6,176 nt of DNA, taken from contig JAEUNN010000861.1 in the NCBI GenBank assembly GCA_016791085.1, positions 1 through 6,176 of the forward strand, in the 5' to 3' direction. Both the position numbers and the translations under genes were made by a program. The stretch comes from Rhodocyclaceae bacterium (GTDB lineage: Bacteria > Pseudomonadota > Gammaproteobacteria > Burkholderiales > Rhodocyclaceae). Under the pieces are notes generated by a model. The model saw nothing but the letters and a program-made list of their open reading frames with translations. It made no database searches and was not told the DNA's origin. Every line of letters starts with the position of its first letter. Positions within the stretch are counted from its first letter, which is position 1. Of this stretch, positions 1-6,176 are shown in pieces.

Positions 1-1191
1 ACCCTGGTGATCAGCGCCATGGGTCTGGCGGACCCCAGCGATGCGCGCTACGCACAGGACAAAACCGCACTTGCCGCCGCGGCGCGCGAAGACGCCTACC
101 GCCAGCTCGTCGAAAAGGCCGTCGCCCTGTACGTGCAGGCCGGCTCCCTGAAAGACAACTACGCGGTGTTGCGCGACCACCTGCTCGCGCACAGCCAGCA
201 ATTCATACAGTCGGTGCTGGAAGAATCCAGCCCGCAAGTGGGCAAGGACGGTCTCATGGCCGCCACCACGCGCGCGGTGGTGCGCGTGCGCGACGTACAG
301 AAGTCGCTCAACCAGATGTCGCGCGACGAGCGCGTGGAATTCATACGCAATAACGGCGACCCGAAAATTTCCGTGGCGATCACCGCGCGCAACGCCGAGG
401 GCGACCCGAACAGCCAGGCGCCGCGCTCCCCGGTCGCGGAAAATCTGCTGAAGGAACGCATCCAGTCCTTCGGCTTCCGCATCTGGAACGACGACATCGC
501 GGCCAAAAGCAACGCCGGCGCCGATTTCAGCGTGGATGGCCAGGCCAAATTCAAAACCATGACGGTCAAACTGCCCGCATCCGGCCTGGAAATGTCACGC
601 GTGGTGCTCACCTCCTGGACGGTCAAGTGCACCGATAAAAAGACCGGCGAGGAAATTTATTACAACACCCTGATTCCCGAGAAGCAAAGCTGGTCCAGCG
701 AAGAGCAGGCGCTGGCGGATGTCGGGCGGCTGGTCGGAGAGGAATTTTCCAAGAGCTTTTTCCTGCAGCATTTCAACTTCGTCGGCCAGAACGTACGCCT
801 TAAATTTTCCGGGCTACCCGCGCGCGACACCGGCCAGAGCCTGCTGCGCGAACTGACCGCGATGCGCGCCGTGCTGTCCGCCACCGCGGCGGACATGGGA
901 CGCGACCAGGCCGTATTCGACACCGTCCTGTCGGGCGGCAATCTGAGTGCCGGAGAACTGGCCCAGGCCGGGGTGCTGGCGCCGCTCAACCGCAAGCTGC
1001 AGAAATCCTGCTTCAACGTGGCAGGCGTCAAGGGGCCCGAAGTCACGATAGGCTTGGACCCGGCTTGTGCCGACGAGGCAACGCTCACGCGGCTGGAAAA
1101 CCTGCCGCCGGCCGGTCTGATCGAGGCGCCTGACGTGCGCCGCGCGGCAGTCGTGCAAAACCCGGAAACGCGGCGCAAGCTGAATATTTGA
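1..1191 (+). CDS. Uncharacterised protein, 5'-partial; N-terminal region FlgT/LPP20-like in appearance
   Basis: The reading frame is open from the first base of the window to a TGA at 1189-1191, giving 396 visible residues. GTG at 7 and ATG at 19 are possible starts, but no ribosome binding site can be judged so close to the edge. The first visible residues already look like the interior of a domain, so I treat the gene as truncated by the window. Residues about 12-47 form an Ala-rich amphipathic helix with an AREDAYRQLVEKAVALYV pattern, like the 'AREDA-RQ' helix of LPP20/FlgT-type envelope proteins. A conserved-looking block around residues 98-124 includes QKSLNQMSRDERVEF. Residues about 150-260 alternate strands and helices in a way that recalls FlgT/CsgG/LpoB-like periplasmic folds. 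Three Cys are visible (about 210, 337 and 356). No transmembrane segment or catalytic motif is seen. Family assignment is resemblance only. It could equally be the C-terminal part of a larger multidomain protein. Confidence 0.8.
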   Translation, partial: TLVISAMGLADPSDARYAQDKTALAAAAREDAYRQLVEKAVALYVQAGSLKDNYAVLRDHLLAHSQQFIQSVLEESSPQVGKDGLMAATTRAVVRVRDVQKSLNQMSRDERVEFIRNNGDPKISVAITARNAEGDPNSQAPRSPVAENLLKERIQSFGFRIWNDDIAAKSNAGADFSVDGQAKFKTMTVKLPASGLEMSRVVLTSWTVKCTDKKTGEEIYYNTLIPEKQSWSSEEQALADVGRLVGEEFSKSFFLQHFNFVGQNVRLKFSGLPARDTGQSLLRELTAMRAVLSATAADMGRDQAVFDTVLSGGNLSAGELAQAGVLAPLNRKLQKSCFNVAGVKGPEVTIGLDPACADEATLTRLENLPPAGLIEAPDVRRAAVVQNPETRRKLNI

Positions 1192-1194
1192 ACC

Positions 1195-1217
1195 GCCCGC
1201 CCGCAGCGCGGGCGGGC
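1195..1217. terminator. Bidirectional intrinsic-type hairpin between convergent genes
   Basis: The arms at 1195-1204 (GCCCGCCCGC) and 1208-1217 (GCGGGCGGGC) are perfectly complementary over 10 bp with a 3-base loop (AGC). The hairpin starts three bases after the stop of the left gene and abuts the stop codon of the right, convergent gene, so it can serve both transcripts. The T-tract is poor on both sides (TT on the plus strand; GGTTCAAATATT on the minus strand). Termination strength is therefore uncertain, but placement and perfect pairing support a shared terminator. Confidence 0.7.
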
Positions 1218-2111
1218 TTAATCGACCACTTCGAAGCGCAGCAACTGGGATTCGGGCTCCATCGCGCTGTGGCCGAACCCTATGGTGCCGCGCGCGCGCA
1301 GTATGGATTCCTCGCGCTTCAACACCACTTCGGTTTCGCCTTCCACGCGCAGGAAAGTGCCGTTGGTGCTTTGATCCACCAGCACGAATTTGTCGCGCCG
1401 GTATTCGATGCGCGCGTGCGTGCGCGAGGCGCGCTGGTCCTTCACGACGAGGTCGTTGGATATGTCGCGGCCCAGGGTGATGCGGTTGCGGTTGGCATCG
1501 AGCACGACTTCCATGCCCTGAAAATTCACCGTCAGGCGCGCCGACTGCGGGCGCGGCGCCACGATGCTGGGCGCCTTCATGGTGAGATCGGTGGTTTCCT
1601 GCCAGAGCACTTCGAACACCTTGATGTCGGCCGACTTGCCTTTTACCGACAGCGCGTCGAGATCGCGCGTGCTCTGTTGCAGGAGCGGCGACAGCGTGGC
1701 GACGGTTTCGCCGCTGGTGATGATTTGCGAGGCCTTTGCAAGGCCGGCGAGGCGCGCCGCGATATTCACGGAATCGCCATACACGTCGCCATCTTCTTCC
1801 AGCGCCGGGCCATAGTGGAAGCCTATGCGCACCGCCATCTTGATGCCGGAAATCGGCGGCAGATCATCGATACGCTGCTGCATGTCGCAGGCCGCCTGCA
1901 TGGCCGCGTCGGCATCCGGAAATACCGCCATGACCTCGTCGCCTATGGTTTTCACGACGCGGCCCTTGTGACCGTCGGTCACACGTTTCATGCGGTTGAT
2001 GCAGCGCTCCACGGCGTGCAGGGCCTCTGCGTCACCGAGCTTTTCGTACAGCGTGGTACTGCCGGATACATCTGCGAACAGTATGCACAGGGTTTTGGAA
2101 ATACTAGCCAT
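1218..2111 (-). CDS. Class III adenylyl cyclase fused to a C-terminal FHA domain
   Basis: Predicted soluble 297-residue enzyme making cAMP from ATP, with a phosphothreonine-reading domain. The cyclase domain spans about residues 5-170. Metal-binding Asp14 lies in FADVSGST and Asp58 in TIGDEV. Lys54 and Asp109 sit at the positions that recognise adenine in class III enzymes, and Asn116 and Arg120 in DSVNIAARL are the transition-state residues. All are present, which favours an active adenylyl rather than guanylyl cyclase, working as a homodimer. After a linker, residues about 190-297 form an FHA domain with its conserved positions: Gly214-Arg215, Ser229-x-x-His232 and Asn250-Gly251-Thr252. There is no transmembrane segment or signal peptide. 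I chose the ATG at 2111 because the cyclase fold starts right after it. An in-frame GTG at 2126 has GGAAG four bases upstream and would add five residues, so the start is not certain. The gene is convergent with its left neighbour and divergent from the methyltransferase gene. Confidence 0.95.
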   Translation of the reverse strand: MASISKTLCILFADVSGSTTLYEKLGDAEALHAVERCINRMKRVTDGHKGRVVKTIGDEVMAVFPDADAAMQAACDMQQRIDDLPPISGIKMAVRIGFHYGPALEEDGDVYGDSVNIAARLAGLAKASQIITSGETVATLSPLLQQSTRDLDALSVKGKSADIKVFEVLWQETTDLTMKAPSIVAPRPQSARLTVNFQGMEVVLDANRNRITLGRDISNDLVVKDQRASRTHARIEYRRDKFVLVDQSTNGTFLRVEGETEVVLKREESILRARGTIGFGHSAMEPESQLLRFEVVD

Positions 2112-2239
2112 GGCACCCACCCACACCCGTCTTCCGGAAATGATGCGCCGCCTTCGTTATCATCACAACGATTCCTCATGCCACCGCGGCTACTTCTCCC
2201 GCACTGGTGCGCCGCTTCAAGGCGCGGCGCCTGCGTAAC

Positions 2240-2268
2240 CTGACAATTCTACCCGAGCAGTCTTTATT
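2240..2268 (+). promoter_or_regulatory. Candidate sigma-70 promoter for the methyltransferase gene
   Basis: CTGACA at 2240-2245 matches the -35 consensus at 5 of 6 positions. It is followed after 17 bases by TTTATT at 2263-2268 (4 of 6 to TATAAT). The surrounding 2240-2290 stretch is the most AT-rich noncoding stretch in this divergent region. Transcription would start near 2275, leaving a leader of only about 15 bases before the ATG at 2290. No factor-binding site is recognised. On the opposite strand only a weak -10-like GATAAC (2161-2156) lies at a suitable distance from the cyclase start. Confidence 0.4.
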
Positions 2269-2289
2269 TGCCTGTAATCTATTCACACC

Positions 2290-3438
2290 ATGTCACTTCC
2301 CGAACCGGACGCGGCAGCGTTCGAGCACAGCCAGCGGCTGCGCCGCCATATCCACGACGAAATCGAGCGCAATTGCGGCTGGATATCGTTCGCGCGCTAC
2401 ATGGAACTTGCGCTTTATGCGCCCGGCCTGGGCTATTACAGCGGCGGCGCGCGCAAATTCGGCGGCGCCGGCGATTTTGTGACGGCGCCCGAACTGTCGC
2501 CGCTGTTCGCCGCCTGCATTGCGCGCCAGGCCGACCAGATCATGCGCGCCAGCGCGCCGGCGATACTCGAAGTCGGTGCCGGCAGCGGCGCGCTGGCCTG
2601 CGACCTGCTGGCAACGCTGGACGCCGCCGGGCGCGCACCGGAATGCTATGCAATTCTGGAGCTTTCCGGCGAGTTGCGCGAGCGCCAGGCCGATCGCATC
2701 GCGCGGAGCGTGCCCGCGCTGGCCGCCCGCGTGACCTGGCTGGACCAACTGCCGGCGTCCTGGAGCGGACTCGTGCTGGCCAACGAAGTTCTCGACGCGA
2801 TGCCCATACACCTGGTCCACTGGACCGCCGAAGGGCCGCAGGAACGCGGCGTCGGCGCGGCGGCGGACGCGGGTTTTGCCTGGGCCGACCGGCCCGCCAC
2901 GGGCGCACTCGCGGCCGCCGCAGGCAACTTGCCGGTCGAGCCGCCCTACCTGTCCGAAATCGGGCTGGCGGCGCGCGCCTGGATGGCGGCCTGGGGCGAA
3001 CGCCTGCAAACCGGCGCGCTGCTCACCATCGACTATGGCTTTCCGCGCCACGAGTACTACCACCCGCAGCGGCGCGAAGGCACGCTCATGTGCCATTATC
3101 GGCATCAGGCGCACACTGATCCTTTCCACTTGCCGGGGCTGACCGACATTACCGCGCACGTGGATTTCACCGCGCTGGCCGAAGCCGGGCATGACGCGGG
3201 ACTAAGCCTGGCCGGCTACACGACGCAAGCCGCATTTCTGTTCAATTGCGGACTCACCGACCTGCTCGCGCAGGCGCCCGACCATGCCGGGCTGGAATGG
3301 ACACGCATGGCCGCCGCGGCCAACAAACTTATCAGCCCTGCCGAAATGGGGGAATTGTTCAAGGTGGCCGCATTCACGCGCGGCATGTCCGACGATTTGT
3401 GCGGCTTTGCGCGCGGCGACCGGCGCCACGCGCTATAG
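2290..3438 (+). CDS. SAM-dependent methyltransferase, MidA/NDUFAF7 family (COG1565)
   Basis: A complete 382-residue class I methyltransferase of the family that includes Dictyostelium MidA and human NDUFAF7. NDUFAF7 dimethylates an arginine of complex I subunit NDUFS2; the substrate of bacterial members is not generally established. Family signatures are in order: GDFVTAPELSPLF (61-73), the SAM-binding glycine-rich loop ILEVGAGSG (92-100), an acidic strand YAILELSGELRERQ (120-133), LVLANEVLDAMPI (161-173), LLTIDYGFPRHEYYHPQR (244-261), GTLMCHYRH (264-272) and FLFNCGL (316-322). Length is normal for the family and nothing key is missing. An in-frame TAA at 2275-2277 makes the ATG at 2290 the first usable start. 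The next in-frame ATG (codon 38) would delete conserved sequence. No Shine-Dalgarno motif is visible in the preceding 15 bases. The stop is two bases from the stop of the convergent ATPase gene. It is probably cytoplasmic and monocistronic. Confidence 0.95.
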   Translation: MSLPEPDAAAFEHSQRLRRHIHDEIERNCGWISFARYMELALYAPGLGYYSGGARKFGGAGDFVTAPELSPLFAACIARQADQIMRASAPAILEVGAGSGALACDLLATLDAAGRAPECYAILELSGELRERQADRIARSVPALAARVTWLDQLPASWSGLVLANEVLDAMPIHLVHWTAEGPQERGVGAAADAGFAWADRPATGALAAAAGNLPVEPPYLSEIGLAARAWMAAWGERLQTGALLTIDYGFPRHEYYHPQRREGTLMCHYRHQAHTDPFHLPGLTDITAHVDFTALAEAGHDAGLSLAGYTTQAAFLFNCGLTDLLAQAPDHAGLEWTRMAAAANKLISPAEMGELFKVAAFTRGMSDDLCGFARGDRRHAL

Positions 3439-3440
3439 CT

Positions 3441-4409
3441 TCAAAAGCCGATTTTGGCCTTGCCGCGCGTCGCCCGCCCGGCTTCCAGATCTTTCGCCTG
3501 CAGCGTGTCGCGCCGGTCGAGTTTGGCGTTGCCGAAAGCCGCCAGCAACACCTTGCGCATGTCGCGCGGCGGCATCGCCGCCAGCGCCTCGACGACCTCG
3601 TCCGACACCTCGGGCGGAAACCCCCAGTCGTGCTCGCGCACGATTTCGCCATACAGCGAACGCGCGATGCGTGCCGCTTCGTCGCGGTCCGGCCGGCGCA
3701 CGGTATAGACGTTCATGCGGTTCAGTATCGGCTCGGGAATATTGCGTTCGTCGTTGGCCGTGCTGATCCACAACATGTGGCTCGCGTCCATGTCGATTTC
3801 GACGAATTCGTCCTTGAAGTGGCGCGCCGTATCGCGCTCCAGCAAGCCGTACAGGGCGCCCATGGGGTCGTAGCGCGAGTCGCCGCCGGCCTTGTCCACC
3901 TCGTCCAGCACCATCACCGGATTGGCATATTCGCCATTGACCAGCGTTTGCGCGACCTTGCCGGGTTTGGCGTGATTCCACTGCGCGGATGCACCCGACA
4001 GTATCCAGCCGGCCGTCAGGCTGGCCATGGACACGAATTCATAGCCGGTACCGAGAGCCGTCGCCAGTTCTTTCGCAAAATGGGTTTTGCCTATGCCCGG
4101 CTCGCCCAGCAACAGCACCGGCGTGAAATTCATGGGCTCGTCGCCCGCTACCGCCAGCGCGAGGTACTTCTTGAGATCGTCTATGACTTCGGAAAAATTC
4201 GGGCAGCTTTCGTAGAGCGGGTCGATGCCGTCATGCGAAGAAGGTTTCACGATATAGCGCACGCCGCCCAGCTTGCGCATTTTTTCGTAGAACGCGGTCA
4301 GCGCCTCATTGCGCGCCGGCGCGGATTCTTCCATGGCCCGGTCGACGTCGCCCACCCGGTAAATTTCCCGGTAGCCGGCCAGCGGTATATGAATTGCGGC
4401 GCCACCCAT
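3441..4409 (-). CDS. Lon-like AAA+ ATPase without a protease domain
   Basis: Predicted 322-residue cytoplasmic ATPase. The N-terminal segment of about 95 residues is mostly helical and not recognised. The AAA+ core shows Walker A GEPGIGKT (102-109), Walker B VMVLDE (165-170), sensor 1 WISTAND (214-220, Asn219), an arginine finger in PILNRM (Arg231), and a sensor-2 region PPRDMRK (280-286). The stretch between Walker B and sensor 1 (GGD..YDP.GALYGLLERD...FKDEFVEIDMD) closely resembles the ATPase domain of Lon. The protein ends soon after the small helical subdomain, with no Lon Ser-Lys peptidase domain. All ATP-hydrolysis residues are present, so it should be active, probably as a ring-shaped remodelling or chaperone ATPase of unknown client. 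The ORF extends 45 codons further upstream, but that part is Arg/Cys/Ser-rich and unlike a protein domain. The ATG at 4409 has an AGGAG six bases upstream, so I take it as the start. It lies downstream of the kinase gene on the same strand. Confidence 0.92.
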   Translation of the reverse strand: MGGAAIHIPLAGYREIYRVGDVDRAMEESAPARNEALTAFYEKMRKLGGVRYIVKPSSHDGIDPLYESCPNFSEVIDDLKKYLALAVAGDEPMNFTPVLLLGEPGIGKTHFAKELATALGTGYEFVSMASLTAGWILSGASAQWNHAKPGKVAQTLVNGEYANPVMVLDEVDKAGGDSRYDPMGALYGLLERDTARHFKDEFVEIDMDASHMLWISTANDERNIPEPILNRMNVYTVRRPDRDEAARIARSLYGEIVREHDWGFPPEVSDEVVEALAAMPPRDMRKVLLAAFGNAKLDRRDTLQAKDLEAGRATRGKAKIGF

Positions 4410-4415
4410 CGCATG

Positions 4416-4420
4416 CTCCT
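4416..4420 (-). promoter_or_regulatory. Shine-Dalgarno site fixing the AAA+ ATPase start
   Basis: On the minus strand AGGAG occupies 4420-4416, six bases before the ATG at 4409. It is a clear ribosome binding site at good spacing and decides between this start and the longer reading frame reaching 4544. The rest of the 144-bp gap (4410-4553) has an AT-richer patch (CCAATTAAACC on the minus strand) and a second SD-like GGAGGAG near 4457-4451 with no usable start codon after it. I found no convincing terminator or promoter there, so transcription through from the kinase gene is plausible. Confidence 0.75.
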
Positions 4421-4553
4421 GTCGAACGGTAGGTACAGTACTGCTAACGTCTCCTCCGCGCTTCAGGTTTAATTGGAATCGAAGCGATAACCGGCTACGG
4501 CAAGCCCTGCACGAGCGAACTCGATGCGCGCGCCTGCGCCACACCCTGCCTGC

Positions 4554-6176
4554 TTATCTGAGTCGGTTGACCGACGGTTCGGCAAACGACAGGAAGCGGC
4601 TTGGCTGGCCCAGCATGAGCTTGCCCATTTCGTCCCATGCGGCGTGGTCGAAGCGCGCACCATCGATTTCATATTCTATGGTAGCGAAGCGCTCGACATT
4701 GCGCAGTATGGCGCGCAGGCGCAGGTCGTCGTAGCTCGCGCGTATCAGAATGCGCGCCTTGATTTCCGAAAATATCGTGAATACGGTGCTTTCGCCGCGA
4801 TTGCGCGCGCTGGCCGCGAAATCTTCCTCGAAGTGCAGGCCGTTTTCTTCGAGCGCGCGGCGCAGGCTTTGTACCGAAGGTCCGTCGCGTTCGGCGCGTA
4901 TCGATTCGGGTCCGGCCAGGGTGTAGGAAATCAGAATCTGGTTGATGTGCTCAGGGCCATCCACGCCGCGCGTACGGAAATCCACATGCCCGGACACCCA
5001 CGATAGTCCGCGTATCGCGCCGGCACCCAGCAGCGGATATTCGCGCCCTATGCCCGGACGCACCACGTCGAGGTGGCCGCACAGGCGCAGGAAGTACTGA
5101 AATGCCGCGCGCATGGTGGGCGGCAGCGTGGCTTCCGCGCGCTGGCGCATTTCGCGCTTGCTGCGGGTGACCAAATCTTCGCGCTGCTGGATGCGCTCGG
5201 CCGCGGCCGACATCTGGGCGAGCAAGCCGGAGCTGGCCGGATCGGCAGGCTTGGCCGGCTGCGCGCGCGCCTGCGCAGGCGCGTCGGCGCGCGTTCCGGC
5301 CGCGGCCGGGGGGCTGGGCGCGCGCGGCGCCGGCGTGGCGTGCAGGGAAGGGAACAGCGGCCCCTTTTCCGGCGCCGGCTTCTTTTTCGGTGCTTCCATG
5401 CCCTGGCCGGAAAGCAGTTGCTCTTCGCTCTTGCGCGAAAACGCATCGAGATCCGCGGCCAGGTCGGCAAAATCATCGCTCGCGGCGGGCGCCGGCTGGT
5501 CCTTCGCCTGCGGCGCGCCCGGCGCCGGCGCGGTGGGCGCCCGGTCGTTCAGGAAATCGTATTGCGGCAAGGCCCCGGTTTCGGTGCGCTCCAGGTCCTT
5601 GCTGGAAGGCTCGGGCGCACGCGGCACGGCCGGGCGCGGCGGGTGCGCGTGGCGCGGCGGCGACTTGCTGGCCGGCGCCGGCCGCGGCGGCACGGGCGTA
5701 CGCGGGCCGGGCGCCGCGGCTTGCGGGCGCAAGTCGCGTGCGGGCGGTTCGACCATGGACGGCGGCGGCCCGGGCGGCAGCACCACGGTCTGATCCTGCG
5801 GCGGGGTATCCGAACTATCCGCGTCGTGGGAGCCGGCGCGCGCGCGTACCGGCTCGGGCGGCGCTGGCTGCGGCGCCGGAACGGCGGCCGGCGGCGGCGC
5901 GGCGACGGCCGCGGGTGGCGGGGGCGGCGCGGCGGGTGCTGCCGGCGCGGCGGCACTGCCGCGCAACAGGCGTTCCACCATGCGCAGGTCGCGCGCCATT
6001 TCGGCGGCACTGCCGTAGCGCTGCGCGACCGATTTGGACAGCGATTTGAGCACCACGCGATCCAGCGCCGGCGGCACTTCCGGATCGAAAGAACTGGCCG
6101 GCTGCGGAATTTGCTGCACGATGTTCTCGAGCACGCGTATGACCGACATGTCGGCGCAACTGCCGAAAGGCGCGCG
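4554..6176 (-). CDS. Ser/Thr protein kinase, 5'-partial (C-terminal part): kinase tail, Pro/Ala-rich linker, unknown C-terminal domain
   Basis: The frame is open to the right edge, leaving 540 visible residues; the ATP-binding and catalytic loops lie outside. Numbering from the Met codon at 6149 (internal, not the true start), residues 1-64 match the end of a Hanks-type kinase domain. It has the subdomain XI pattern PPALDRVVLKSLSKSVAQRY with its invariant Arg, followed by SAAEMARDL. Residues about 65-310 are a Pro/Ala-rich, probably disordered linker interrupted by less biased islands: DQTVVLPPG (119-127), ERTETGALPQYDFLNDRAP (187-205) and SDDFADLAADLDAF (224-237). Residues about 310-340 form a charged helix (ERIQQREDLVTRSKREMRQR). 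Residues about 340-531 look globular and mixed alpha/beta and match no family I know. There is no hydrophobic membrane-spanning segment, unlike many PknB-type kinases with extracellular sensors, so the visible part is probably cytoplasmic. The Thr residues in the islands could be phosphorylation sites. The kinase call rests on the tail alone. Confidence 0.85.
   Translation of the reverse strand, partial: RAPFGSCADMSVIRVLENIVQQIPQPASSFDPEVPPALDRVVLKSLSKSVAQRYGSAAEMARDLRMVERLLRGSAAAPAAPAAPPPPPAAVAAPPPAAVPAPQPAPPEPVRARAGSHDADSSDTPPQDQTVVLPPGPPPSMVEPPARDLRPQAAAPGPRTPVPPRPAPASKSPPRHAHPPRPAVPRAPEPSSKDLERTETGALPQYDFLNDRAPTAPAPGAPQAKDQPAPAASDDFADLAADLDAFSRKSEEQLLSGQGMEAPKKKPAPEKGPLFPSLHATPAPRAPSPPAAAGTRADAPAQARAQPAKPADPASSGLLAQMSAAAERIQQREDLVTRSKREMRQRAEATLPPTMRAAFQYFLRLCGHLDVVRPGIGREYPLLGAGAIRGLSWVSGHVDFRTRGVDGPEHINQILISYTLAGPESIRAERDGPSVQSLRRALEENGLHFEEDFAASARNRGESTVFTIFSEIKARILIRASYDDLRLRAILRNVERFATIEYEIDGARFDHAAWDEMGKLMLGQPSRFLSFAEPSVNRLR
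5220..5957 (-). other. Low-complexity Pro/Ala-rich linker region of the kinase
   Basis: This stretch encodes about 245 residues dominated by Pro and Ala, with runs such as APAAPPPPPAAVAAPPPAAV. The DNA is correspondingly rich in GGC/GCC/GCG repeats. It is a compositional bias rather than a true tandem repeat: no fixed unit recurs. It produces long open frames on the opposite strand and in other phases that are not genes. Confidence 0.85.

Noticed and set aside
2209..2230. 7-bp inverted repeat (GCGCCGC / GCGGCGC) in the divergent intergenic region as an operator
   Set aside because: It is short, made only of G and C, and such repeats are common by chance in this sequence. Its position does not overlap the best promoter.
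1188..2243. 351-codon plus-strand reading frame opposite the cyclase gene
   Set aside because: It is the antisense of a gene with complete cyclase and FHA motifs. Its product is His/Ala/Arg-rich without any domain, as expected of GC-rich antisense frames.
2293..3192. 299-codon minus-strand reading frame inside the methyltransferase gene
   Set aside because: It is a shadow of the strongly motif-supported plus-strand frame. There is no domain and no ribosome binding site of note.
4436..4443. 8-bp palindrome CAGTACTG upstream of the ATPase gene
   Set aside because: The symmetry does not extend beyond 8 bp, and no promoter is visible beside it, so chance is the simplest explanation.
3246..4472. 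408-codon plus-strand reading frame opposite the AAA+ ATPase gene
   Set aside because: It overlaps the antisense of a gene with intact Walker and sensor motifs and also the methyltransferase 3' end. Its composition is Arg/His-rich with no recognisable motif.
4410..4544. 45-codon N-terminal extension of the AAA+ ATPase
   Set aside because: The extension is Arg/Cys/Ser-rich and there is a strong AGGAG at proper spacing before the ATG at 4409, so the shorter form is preferred.
5113..6049. Long plus-strand frames opposite the kinase linker
   Set aside because: These arise from the GGC/GCC-rich Pro/Ala linker; the products are Gly/Ala/Arg low-complexity sequence.

Overview
The window is a GC-rich (clearly above 60% by eye), densely coding stretch of bacterial chromosome. 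Gene content and codon use fit a proteobacterium, probably a betaproteobacterium or close relative. That placement is inference, because there is no rRNA or other phylogenetic marker. I see no tRNA, rRNA, CRISPR array, insertion sequence, integrase or phage gene.

Layout from left to right: (1) 1-1191 (+) is the 3' part of a gene for an unrecognised, probably envelope-associated protein whose N-terminus lies outside the window. (2) A perfect 10-bp GC hairpin at 1195-1217 separates it from the convergent gene at 1218-2111 (-), a class III adenylyl cyclase domain fused to an FHA (phosphothreonine-binding) domain. (3) A roughly 180-bp divergent intergenic region (2112-2289) carries a plausible promoter for the (+) gene at 2290-3438, a SAM-dependent methyltransferase of the MidA/NDUFAF7 family. 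(4) Two bases later, and convergent to it, is 3441-4409 (-), a Lon-like AAA+ ATPase without a protease domain. (5) After a 144-bp gap, 4554-6176 (-) encodes the C-terminal part of a Ser/Thr protein kinase. It has the last kinase subdomain, a Pro/Ala-rich linker of about 245 residues and an unidentified C-terminal domain. Its kinase core lies beyond the right edge.

The functional theme is phospho-signalling. A Hanks-type kinase and an AAA+ ATPase lie on the same strand, and an adenylyl cyclase with an intact FHA domain is encoded nearby. The FHA domain could read threonine phosphorylation, possibly by the neighbouring kinase, and tune cAMP synthesis. This link is inferred from domain content and proximity. 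The methyltransferase between them is a housekeeping-type gene and need not belong to the system.

An unusual sequence-level feature is that about one third of isoleucine codons are ATA (25 of 76 by hand count over all five genes), despite the high GC content.
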